Source: Chrysophaeum taylorii
Taxonomy: Eukaryota; Sar; Pelagophyceae; Pelagomonadales; Pelagomonadaceae
Assembly: GCA_029834535.1 (NCBI GenBank)
Contig: JAQMWT010000317.1
Location: 434,001-498,000 of the forward strand
Direction of reading: 5' to 3'
DNA length: 64,000 nucleotides
A program made the position numbers and the translations under genes. The notes beneath the pieces are model-generated. The model made no database searches, was not told the origin of the DNA, and saw nothing but the letters and a program-made list of their open reading frames with translations. The first letter of the stretch is position 1, and each line of letters opens with the position of its first letter. Positions 9,010 to 19,600 of this stretch are shown piece by piece.

Positions 9010-11550
9010 CCGAGGCACATTCGTCGCACACGTCGGCGTTTTCATTGAAGAATATGTCGCTCAGCGTTGCCTTAGGACCGCTGGATGTCCCGCCTCTGCC
9101 GTCGATCACCCGCCACCCGTCTTGGTGTGTGTCTTGGTGTGTGTCGCACACACACACACATGTGTGTTGTGGCGGCATAACGCTACGTTGTGGGCGCCAG
9201 TGACTGTCGGGCAGTGCACGATGACTCCACGGGTAGCATATGTCACATCGCAAAAATCGACAGTCTGAGGCACGCTTATTGCGTGGTTGGTGCTCTCGGA
9301 AAAATGTGATTGCCCAACCGCACATCGGCGTTCGAGGACGAGCAATGCGACATCTCCAGCGTTGACGACGCTCGCCATGTTGACGCACTCTTCCAATGAT
9401 CCCAGCTTCCCCGATTCATTGCGCACGGGGAGGTTGATCGTGTACCGTATGCGAAGGGTCGACGGCTCGCCGATCAACGACGCACCCTGCAGCACGCGCA
9501 GGTGGCCGTCCTCGTCCGCAGCCACATACACAGGTGACGCTTGGTTATCGTCGTCCGCCCGCTTGTTGTTTAGCACGTACGCGTGATGATAAAGGCACGC
9601 ATCGAGCATCTCGACCACGTAGCAGCGATCCCTCGCAAGAGTGACGTGCTCGTACTCGAGCTTCCCGTTGTTGCTTTTCCTGGCAAGAAGGGCTCTGAGC
9701 AGCACGTTGCGTCTTCGTCCTTGGTCGGGTTCGAGCGTACACGCGAACTTCGCGACCTCGTCCTCGACATCCTCGGCATTTTCGAAAACTTCATCGCCGT
9801 CATCGTCGAGGCGGTTGTTATCAGGCAATTTGGCAAACGTGAGACCTGTAGTCGCATCGTTGCCCTCGCCCTCCGGCATAAGCAAAGTAGGCGTCACGAG
9901 GCGACCAAGCCCGTAGGCAGTCCTGGGTTTTCTGCCAGACAGCTCGCACTGCACAAGAGCGATAAGCGTGTGGAGCAATAGCCCGCAACACCCGGGCCCT
10001 GATTTGGGTACTTGGTCGCGCTCGTCCACTCGCACTGCCAGTGGCAGCTGTCCCTGCTAGGCGACCACAACGGCGCGGAGCGTCGAAACGAGCGAGCGCG
10101 CATTCGAGTCGTCGAGGGTTTTCTTGTTCTCTCGAGCGGCCAATTCAATCTTCTTGAAGATGTGATAGAGCACGCCGCTGACAGTCAGGCGCTGGGCATC
10201 CCAACTGCGCGGTATATCGAAGAGGAAAGCGCCGTCGTCTCGGAAAAAATTGCGCACGAGCGTCGAGCATGCGAGAAGCTCGAGGGTCGTCACGAGGAAG
10301 CAATCCTCGCCCGAGACGTTGGGCAGCGCTACCGGGCTCGGCGACGACGACGGACTCGTCCCCGCGCACGGCCATCGTGGCACCCCTTTCCCCCCCCTCT
10401 CCGGCACCAGCTTTTTGCACAGGGTGAGCGCTGAGCTCACCCGTGTCTCAAGCACCCGAAGCTCTCGGATGACCCTTCCGGCAGTAACGTCGTCCCCTTG
10501 CTCAAGCGCACGCTGGCCCTCGGCAGCCAGCACGTCGTGGCTACCGATGAGCGATTTTACTAGGGAGGATTTCAGTTCCTGTTTTTGCTCGTCTGGCACG
10601 CCGCCGGCCTCGATGATTTCGGGCTGTGGCCGCTGCTCGATGTTCCCGCCCGCGCGTCCGTCGGCACACAACCCCTGGGCCTCCCGCCGGCGCACCAAAC
10701 TTTCGCGGTCAAATTCGTCCTCGTCTGTGTCGTCAACGAGGGAAGCAACTTCAGAGTCGTTGTCTGAGATCAGACTCGCGGCTCCCGCACATGCCTCGCC
10801 ACGCTTGGTCGTCCCGGGCGATGCGGTGCCCCAGTGGACGGCAATCTCCCGCCACTGGTCGTTAAAAATCTCGTCATCATCGATGACGGTTCTTGCTTCA
10901 TCGTCGCCGTCTGGCAAATGCAGGTTGTCGTCGTTCGGGTCATCTTCGCCCTGGTGGACAGCCTCGTCGCCTACCGCGGTGAACGAGGCTTGTCTTTCCA
11001 AGTCATCGGCGCCCGGAACAACGTCGCCACCCGACTCGTTCCCGTCGAGGACCGAGTCACTCGTCGACGACGCACGATCCGCGCGACACACGCTTGATGG
11101 CGCCTCACGGCGACCGCCCGCACTGCATGTTGCCTCGGCAAGGTTAGGGGCATGATCGTCCCCGAGTGCGCTGAAAAGCGGCCTGGCCGGCGAACTCCGG
11201 CCACGTGCGACGTCGCTCAGAACGTCGGTACTGCTCGGCATCCCGTCGCTCGACACATGCAACGTGTCGTTGCTAGATCGCGCAGATTTTTCTTGGAAGG
11301 TGGACACCGTGCACGACGGCGGCTGGTCTGACGAACCCACCTGCTTCGGTCGACCACGAGCCGCGTCGAGGTCTTCGTCGACGGAAGCAGGTGCTTTCCG
11401 ACAGGCACGCCGTCCGTCGAGCGCGGACTCGACGATTTTGATCCGGCGCAACAGTCGCGGTCTGAGATCGGCCGCGATGCGCTTCTGCAGTCCCTCGCGA
11501 GACTCGAGTTCGCATTCCTGTGCGTCGAGCTCTTTAACTTCTGCGCACAC
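9010..11550 (-). CDS. USP-like (C19) module 1, the best preserved of the series
   Basis: The 11550-10057 frame begins with an acidic, low-complexity region of about 400 residues, then LPNVSGEDCFLVTTLELL, a good match to the USP Cys box (catalytic Cys codon at 10300-10302). Downstream (10035-9106) come a QD-box-like segment, the motif VALLVLERR (compare the IxLKRF of USPs), and TYATRGVIVHC...GAHNVALCRH, matching the His box with catalytic His near 9190. GWRVIDG then matches the W-x-x-x-D end of the domain, after a CA/GT-rich microsatellite around 9125-9165. Both catalytic residues are present. Frames do not join simply, but one apparent interruption coincides with a 37-nt GT-AG segment like the introns at 59.4 kb, so this may be a spliced gene rather than a relic. 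Confidence 0.5.
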
Positions 11551-11587
11551 CGTGCCCAGCGCGTCATCGATCGCTCTGAGCTTGGAT

Positions 11588-12004
11588 TTATCCAGCGGCT
11601 TGCGAAGCGCCGGTGTTACATTTTGTTTTTTTTCGGCAGAAGTGACGCTTCGTCATGTTGAACTTGGTATGATTCAGGCGAATCTCATTTTCTGCCAGAG
11701 CCGCTCGCCTGCGTCGGATCTCGAAGAGCTCGCGTTCGGCGGCGCGCCGAACCACCACCTCCGCCGCATTCCAAGACGGCTGGAGCCCGCTCCAGCCGTC
11801 TTTCGTCGCAGCTGCATTGATGTCGGCGAGAGCTGCAAGCGCGCCGCGAAGTTCGCCGATAAGCTTCTCGCAGTACCGCTCCGCGCCCTCCGCCGGCGAC
11901 TGAGTACTCTTTTGCCTCCGCAGGCGATGCTGCCTCGTCGCGGGCGCGGGGCTCGATAACCACTCTCGTGGTTTTACCCCACGAGAAATTTGCGCCGTTT
12001 CCAC
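11588..12004 (-). other. Open frame of unknown function (helical, Ala-rich)
   Basis: A 138-residue minus-strand frame, GTG rather than ATG at its upstream end, rich in Ala, Glu and Arg with predicted helices and a Lys/Arg-rich end. It follows the spacing of the protease block and may be an exon or relic belonging to it. A longer overlapping frame (11685-12617) reads poorly and is probably a shadow. I do not recognise any family. Confidence 0.25.
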
Positions 12005-12565
12005 AAAACACTCCCACAGCGCCTCCGCGGATCTTTTTGCGCCAACGCTGGGACGCCGGACCGACTCGGCCGCAGCACCACGCTACAAAGGCAATGAATC
12101 GGCCCCAACACGCTGCTCCACTAGCAAAGGGACCCAACGCCAAGACGGCAACAAAGCACAACGGCGGACGCGTGACGGGTGCTTGGAACGCATCGCTCGG
12201 AGCGCTGGCTGACCGACCGGTTCCTTGGGCCACTGTCTGTTCTGCACGCACGGCGAGGTGACCCCAGTCAAGGTTCGTGGACTGCGCCAGCTCCGTCGTC
12301 GACATGCAGCGACGCGGCGCCCCTTCCTCGCCCGTCGAGACAGCGTCATCCGCAGTTGAGCATCGAACACGACTCCTGATTTCCTTTCGGCGACGGCGAA
12401 CATCGCGCTCATGACGCATAATGCCCCAGCGCGCTGCCCTCCATGCGCCCGTGCCTCGCGAAATGATTGCGTGATCTCGCGAGCCGGTCTTCGCCGCCAA
12501 TGCAGGTGATGCTGGTGTTGCGTGCAGACTTTCGCAAGCCAAAACCGCGATCGCGCAAGCGACGA

Positions 12566-13045
12566 TCACCACCTCGTTCGCCGTCGACGCCACGCGACCC
12601 TGCACATCGCAGACCACATCGCCGCCCAGCGGGCCTCCAGCACCGCGTCCAAACGCCCGGCCGCCTCCTTGTGCACGGAGGCCTTGCGCTTGCGGGAGGG
12701 TCTTATTCTCCGCCGCTTGCGCTTCTTCTTTTTCTTCTTCTTCATCCTCTTCTTTGCTGCCAACATCTCGCTCGACAGCCGTTCGCTAGCGACCACATCG
12801 GCGCCCGACTCGCCCATCTCACCGCGACCAGCCGTAGACCCCATGGCCATGTCTTCCGTCACACGTGCTAAACCAGCGCGCTTCTTGTTCTCGCCGCCCC
12901 CTTGACGCCGACGCCGGCGGCGGCGACCGCGGCGACGGCGGCGACGGCGGCGAGGCTTGGCAACCGTTTCTTCCGCGGGGTGTGCCGTAGTGAGGCACTT
13001 GCGCTCATCACATTCATCAACATCCGCTACAGCCTCCGTGTCCAT
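12566..13045 (-). CDS. Very basic small protein, unknown
   Basis: A 159-residue frame starting at a true ATG (13045). It has an acidic start, then a run of about 16 Arg/Gly and, further on, Lys/Arg-rich runs (KKKKKKKRKRRR), the kind seen in nuclear localisation or nucleic-acid-binding tails. There is no fold I can name. The opposite strand here is a CGG/Ala-rich shadow. It could be the first exon of the protease block, or simply GC-rich low-complexity sequence that happens to stay open. Confidence 0.28.
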   Translation of the reverse strand: MDTEAVADVDECDERKCLTTAHPAEETVAKPRRRRRRRRGRRRRRRRQGGGENKKRAGLARVTEDMAMGSTAGRGEMGESGADVVASERLSSEMLAAKKRMKKKKKKKRKRRRIRPSRKRKASVHKEAAGRLDAVLEARWAAMWSAMCRVAWRRRRTRW

Positions 13046-16006
13046 CAGCCTCCTTTTTCAACGAGCACGTCGTTCTTGTGCCTTGAAGGAGAATAGTTCC
13101 TTCTGTGGCATTCGAAACGAACTTTAAACGGACCGTTATTGACCCATTTTATTGTACAATGTTCACTAATGGCATAGTAATGCCACAAGAATATTGAGCT
13201 TCTAGGGTGGGGGTGGGTTCCGCGAGCACAACGAGATACTGGGCGGGGGGGGTCGCGACCCCCCAGTGCTTTAGTTTCGTGCCGAGGTGGAGGTCTGCGA
13301 CCCCCCAGCGCTAAAATTTCAAGCTGGGGGAGGCTTCCTCTATTCTACGCTCGGGTCTTCGGTAGGGCGTTCAAAGGGCACCGCCCTCGCAGCATGCTCG
13401 GACATCTTAATCGTCTTCGTCTCGCTCCGCTTTCACGCCACCACCACCGTGCACCTCCATACGGGCGCTCTTCGATGTCGCGCAGACGGTCGAGCCTCAG
13501 GTCAAACCCCTTTTGTGCACGAGAAGCGACCTCTCGCTCGGTTTAATAAAACTCCAGAGACATTATCATTTCGAGTATGTAGAAAAGTGTAGAAAAGAAA
13601 TTTGCCGCAATATTATTATTGCGCGCGCTCTTTGACCGACGGTGCGTGTGTATAGCGTGCGGTCTGGAAGGCTTGATTTTCCCCATCGGTCGTCGGGATT
13701 GGTTGCTACGTTGGCGTCAACGCAACTACTTGAGAAGACCGCGGAATATAAGTTTTTGAAGTTTTCGACGAGGTGCAATAATAAGGGTAAATCTTGATGT
13801 TCTTGTTTTGAAAAAAAACAGCAGCTTTTCGGTGTTCTGTGAGGGTAATAATTGCGTTACGATGCGAGGCAAGAATTCAAAAACATGAGTCGCAAGAACG
13901 TCTTATTCCTCTGCGTCGACGCCTTCGCCGTCGTAGACTTGCCTGCTGGCCTCATATGTTCTCCTTTGTCCAATGCCCAATTCACCAGTCGTCATGGCCG
14001 TCTCGTGTGTCGTCAAGGCACTCTACGATACCCTCGCGAACCCGAAGAGGATCGACACTTCGCTCGCCGCGCACATGCCGGGCACCAAGCGCAGCCAAGA
14101 AATCGTGTGAACGGCCTCACGGTATTTATTTGTTTTTGGTCGCCTACTGCCTCATACTTCCAGTCTGCTCGTCGATCTTCTGGATCAATGCCCGTGTTGG
14201 AAACCGACCAGGGGTACAAGTATCCGCAGCTCGATGGACATCTTCCGCTGGAGCGTCACCTGCAACTCGATTACACAAGCCGAGTTAGTGCCGATGCCTA
14301 TGATGTCTACGTCGTCTTTGCTTGGGTCGTGGTCCTCGTGCACGTCTTCATGTTCCCGCGAGGGCTAATCGCCGTCCTCGAGAACAACCCCTCCTCCGGC
14401 AGACCGAGTAGCGCCCTGTGTCCTTTCTTGCCACGTCATCTTCACACCTACTTTTACGAGATAATCTCGCTCCGCATCCGAACTTTTTAGGTTGCCGCGT
14501 GGTTTCTGGTTTCCTTCTCTGTAACCAATTCGCGGCGGCGACGGTCATCTATGCGGACCGTTTTTTCTATACGCTGAGAACCGAGCCCTATTTCAATCGT
14601 GGGATCATGACTTCGGCTTATTATTCTAGCCTCCACGTTTTTTTCAGCCGTCGCGCTCAAGTGCGAGCTCGGGGCCAAGACGATGCTGAGCGCAATCACG
14701 ACCGTTTGATTCGTCTACGTGCCAGGGTTGGATGTGCGCGCTATCTGTCGCGAGCGCGTCCGCGAAGTGATGATCGTCCGTCAGAACCGCGAGAACGTCG
14801 ATGCGCACGAGCTCAGTGTTTGAACTCTACTCTGGACACGACTGCGTGCTCGAAACTGTCAAGGATGCATGTCCGTTTCATGCGGGAAGACGACGCCCGC
14901 CTTAAATCTTGCCACGGTCACATCTTCCCACTTTTCGTAAGCTCAGCACGCCAAAAAAGCCTGAGCCAAGATCATTGGAAAATTATTTTCGGCTCGCTGT
15001 TAAGAACAGTCTTAGACAACATCCGCTGAAATCTCATTGTAGAGGACTAGTCCCAGATGTATCTGCGGCCGAACTCGCATCGCTCGCGCTCATAGCGACG
15101 CGAAGCGTCGCCTTAGACGACGGCCGTGTCAAGTTTGAGCGGTTTTTCGACTTGGAGCTCGAGGCTCACGACAAGCTCTTCGACACCTAGAGGAGGCGTC
15201 GGTGGAGATAGATCTTCGTGCAGCTGAAGTGGGGCCACCACATTCGCGACTTCGCTCATCTTTTATTGATGACAACCGGATGGCGAGGCAAGCCGCCCTC
15301 TGCGACCCCGACCTTGAGACCCTTATCGCGAGAATTAACGGCACCAGGAAACCCAGACTCAAGACTCACCTCGACAAGTCGGCACCTCGAGACCTTATGC
15401 GCAAGATCTCGCTCGTGGTCTACCCAGACTGAATCGCTGCCCTGACGGGTGCTACCTCCACAAGGAAGGTATGGGCACCACCATTAAACGCGCACCGCGC
15501 ATACGCAGCCAAAGTCGACGAGTATGTCGAAGAAAGGAACGACCCGAATCGAGTGGCCTTTTGTACGGTTCGTTTGCGGGATCCTTAAAGCAACTGTCTT
15601 TTGTCACGACGCTCTCGCCGACAACGAAGGCGCGCAAACATAAACCACTCGTCGGCTAGGAGGCCGTTGTCGTGACCCGACCCAAGAACAAGCTTGGAGC
15701 GCGCAAAGGTCCTCACGAACTTAACCTCAACCTTCAGTCTTCCATTTATGCCGGACAAGGGCCGTTGTCGTCAAAGTCCAAATCCATGCGAAGTCGGTCT
15801 AACATATGTGCCTGAGCCAGCACGGGCTCTACATGATAGCCCGCGTCTCAGACTACGCCTCGCTCCTAGGGGCCTACACCAAAGAACAGGCCACCCTGTT
15901 AGGCGCCGTACAGCCTGCCGCGACTGCTAACGTCTTGCGCGCTGCGTACGAAATTCTTATCCTGCTTCATAATCAATGTCGAGCGACTCAACAGTTGTTT
16001 TTTCTT
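13046..16006. other. 3-kb stretch without a defensible gene
   Basis: There are several medium open frames on the plus strand, none with an ATG start and family match together. Protein-like pieces appear near 13985-14110, 14160-14490, 15040-15190 and 15800-15960, each in a different frame, separated by stops. This could be a decayed gene or one with several short introns. The stretch 13130-13330 is AT-richer and contains two CCCCCCAG-like runs. I see no RNA gene or repeat with a second copy here. Confidence 0.4.
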
Positions 16007-16007
16007 T

Positions 16008-16364
16008 TGCGATGGAGGACGGCGCCTAACACGCTTGCTCCCTGCGGCGGCCCCGGCCGTCCCGGAGTGAGACGGTGCCTGCTCGCCTCCCGGGCTGGCC
16101 GGTTAGCACCCGGAAAGTCCGCACTGGGATGGGGTTGGGCAGAACGCGACGGACAGGTCGATTGTTCGTGGACCAACACGTCTGCGGCCTGCGACGCTTT
16201 TGCACGACCTCGCACAAGACCGCGCGCAGTGGCGGTCCACCATCAACAAGCCCGTCCTCGTCCGTCGCCCTGCCCCAACTGCGTGATTTTCCTCTGTGAT
16301 TCCGTACCGGCTACTGCCGGTCAGGCCTGGCTCCCATGCTCGGGTGAGGTCTGAAGTTAGTTAG
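16008..16364 (+). mobile_element. Short non-autonomous retroposon, copy 1 (shares its 3' end with the LINE at 54.5 kb)
   Basis: It starts at a head GCGATGGAGGACGG, also found at 52.53 kb, and ends with GGTCTGAAGTTAGTTAG, the same end as the LINE on the minus strand at 54.48 kb. The internal part about 16190-16330 matches the last 150 bp of that LINE (the sequence around GACCTCGCACAAGACCG), so this copy includes more LINE-derived 3' sequence than copy 2. The GTTAG-type tail is typical of LINEs that end in a short tandem repeat. It has no coding capacity. Confidence 0.65.
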
Positions 16365-16674
16365 TCGAGCGACCCGCGAGAAAGCCACTCAAGAAGCCCA
16401 TCAAACCTGCGCCGCGGCGACTGATCTGGCCCGCTAGGGTCGTGGAACCTTCGTTGCGTGACCTTTCTGCGACACTGGTCGTGTCGATGACCTGTGACTA
16501 TATTCTTACTTCTGCCACGAGAGCTAGCTAAAGAAGTTACCAGACGATGCGATTGCGCCGGGATCCCAGCAGCCGCGGTCCGAAGCGCTCCCGAGTGAAT
16601 AAAATTGACACGCTCAACTTTTGGGACGGGACCACGCGCGTCAGGTACTGTGTCCGCACTAAAAAATGAATTGA

Positions 16675-19600
16675 TCAGCGTCGGAGTATGGTGCCCTGGG
16701 CGGTCAAGCGAAGCTTGGACTCGACGAGAAGGGCGGCGCCGCAGAGGACGTTGGCCATGAGCCTGTCACGGCAGGGCCAATCTGGGACAGGCGATATGTA
16801 GCAAAGCTCGACGGTGCCATCCTCGACGACGTGGTTGCCCCAGGTAGTGGGGAGAGACCATCCGGGCATCCAGTCGTTGCCGGCCCAAGCGTGGGAGCGA
16901 CGGTATCGGGCATCAACCCAGTTTTCGCCGGGTTCCTTGAAGGCAAGTTCGACTAAGATTCTGATCGCCTCGCGCTCGTCGTGGAGATGGAGGCGGTAGC
17001 GGTGGAAGCCTTCAGGAGATCTCGGGGAGAGAAGGTTGAGTGCGCCGAGACGGTGTCGAACTTGGCAGAGGTCTTCGATGGCGATGTTTGGGAAGAGGAC
17101 GGTGGGGAGATTTTCGATGTCGACCGTTCGTCTGAAGAGGAGGCAGACGAGCTGGACGCGGACGTCGGCCCACGCGCTGCCGGTCGGGAGGTGATTCCAA
17201 AGAGCAAAGACCTGCTGGGCTGAGAAGAGGAGGCGACTCGTTCGAAACTCGAGCTCGACGAGGCAAAGGTGGATCCACGAGAGAGCCCTCGCGGAGGGGA
17301 GGCTGCGCGCGTCGCGGTCGTCCAGAATCCGGCCGACGCCGCTTCCCATGGAAATGCGGTTGTAGCGGACGGGGCGCGAGGGATCAAAAAATCCCTCCGG
17401 GTTGGAAGTCTCGCGGAGCTGGGAGTAGTAGGAAATGACATTCTCGACCGAGAGCAGGCGGTGCCCGCGCCTCGTCGGCCACAAGGGGACGTAGTCCCCG
17501 GTGCCGCCGCCACGCTTGCTGGTACCTCCAGCTCCTGCGGAAGCAGCCGCGAGTTGCCCGCGGCGCGACGCCACGACAGCCGACACCTGCTTGGCGATCG
17601 CTCCAGGCGAGCGCCTGCCCGACGACGCGATCGCCGTCGTGCCGCGCAGCGCGTCCGCGGCTTCGGGCGCGTCCGAAGACGACGATGCGTCGTCCTTATT
17701 ACTTCGGGAGATTGAGGAGGTACTCGAGCTGCCTTGGAGCGCGGTGGGAGCAAGGACGCTGGCGCGCGCTCGTCGTTCGGCCGCTGCCTCGGAGGCCGTG
17801 ATCTTCGCCGCTTCTTTCCACTCGGATGCCCGCAGCGCCCGAAGCAGCGACGCGAACCTCAGGCTCGAGATGGGCTTTTCGGTGCGGTAAGGCCTCGTGA
17901 GACTGACGACGTCGCAGGTGAAAATGCCGGCCTTGGGGAGGCTCGAGATCGAGTCGAGCGGGTCGAAGTTTGGGATTTCGCGGCCGTTGATGCGGACGTT
18001 GCGGAACCCGCCAGACCAGTTGCCCCGCTGCGACGTGTCAGGCCGACGCGCATTCTTCGCCTTGACGCGCTCGGCGTGGACGCTGGCGGCGAGCCGCAAC
18101 AAGTCGCGGCGGTCGCGAGGTACGGAGAGGTCCATGGCGTACGCGCCGGTGAGGTTTCCCACACACCACCTAAAGCCGGCGGGGCCGAGCTCGCACCAGA
18201 GCGCGACGCCCTGGCTCGGGGACAGATTGGCGCCAAGAATGTGGCAGCAGTCTGCAGGCGATGCCATCGTCTCCGAAAGTCGTCGGCACATGTCGTAGAC
18301 GTCGAGGCGCGCGGAGTGGCTGCAGAGGTCGATCACGCGCTGAGCCTGGGCCGCGGTGTAGTAGCCGCCGTTGGCGCCGCGATCCATCGCAATTTCAAAC
18401 ATGATCGCGCGCTCCGAGTCGGTCGGGGCGCTTGCGATTATTCTGAGGAGACCTTCGACACCCTCGTCGGTACCGATTTCGTCGAGGGACGGCACCGACG
18501 GATCAGCCTCGAACGCGACTCGCAAGAAACCGGCGTCGGGAGGGGACCACAGCTCGTTGCCGTTGAGCAGCGGGCCGAGCGTGCGGTTGGGCGGAAGCAA
18601 GAACAGCGAGAGCATGTACGACACGAACTCTGACTCGGAGAGGAGCCCGTCGCCGTCGTCGAACTCGATGATAATTCGGTCTGCCTCCTCGCGGTCGATC
18701 TCGAGACCCAGGAACGAACCGCACTGGACGATTTCGTCGGAATCGATCTTTCCCGAGTTGTCCTGGTCCACGACGCGAAACGCTCCTCGAAATATCAACG
18801 CCAGCACGACCTCGTAAGTAATTTTTCCGCCGCCGTCCACGACGATCTTGTCGTGGTGCCCCGTCCTGTTGTACGACGCCTTCGCCGACAACTTAGATTT
18901 CGCGATGACCTTGGCCATGGCACTTCCCACGCGCACGGCCGCGGCCGCCGCTTTGAGCCGCTTTGCGGCAATCGAATCTTCTTCTTCTTGCCGTTCTCCA
19001 AGCATCACGCCGCCGGGCGTCGTTTCGTCGTCGTCGTCGTCGTCGTCGAGTCGGAGCTCGTCGACCTCGACGTCGCCGGTCGCCGCGTCGATGGTCATGC
19101 GTCGCCTTCGGGACGTTGCGTTGGTGCGTGCGATTTCGCCACGGAGAAGGCACTCTGTCTCGAAGAAGGATGCGAGGCGCCCGTCGACAAAGCCCGAGAT
19201 GCGGTCGATTGTCGCGAGAGAACAGTTGAGGCGACACGTCTTTAAAACTCGGAGCAAGTCTTCTCGCGGCAGGCTCTTTTCTTCGCAAATATGCTTGAGG
19301 ATCGGTCGCCATAGCTCGGCTCGGTCCTCCTCGGCGCTCACCTCCTTTCGCGCGAGTTTTATCTCTCGATACGCGCGCTCGGCCGGGGGATCGCGGCCCG
19401 GAGGATCCGGCGCCGCGTGCCCGAGGTAGGCAAACCAGCACCCGGTGCGGATCGTGGCGATGCGGAGGAGCTCTTGGGCGACGACGCGGTCGTAGGGCGA
19501 CGTCATGTCGAGGTCGTACTTGCCCTCGGGCTTGGAGGCGTCGAAGAAGTTGTCCTGTTCCTTGTTGGACGTAAACGTGCAGTTCCTCATCGTCACCTCG

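Noticed and set aside
8645-9268. 207-codon plus-strand open frame
   Set aside because: The minus strand here carries USP-like motifs (GWRVIDG, zinc-type Cys). The plus frame has no family resemblance.
12566-13045. Histone- or protamine-like basic protein
   Set aside because: Arg/Lys runs come from CG-rich low-complexity DNA; no histone fold or protamine pattern.
17734-18633. 299-codon plus-strand open frame
   Set aside because: It is the complementary-strand shadow of the 1441-residue LRR/EF-hand gene; composition is Arg/Ala-rich and motifs lie on the other strand.
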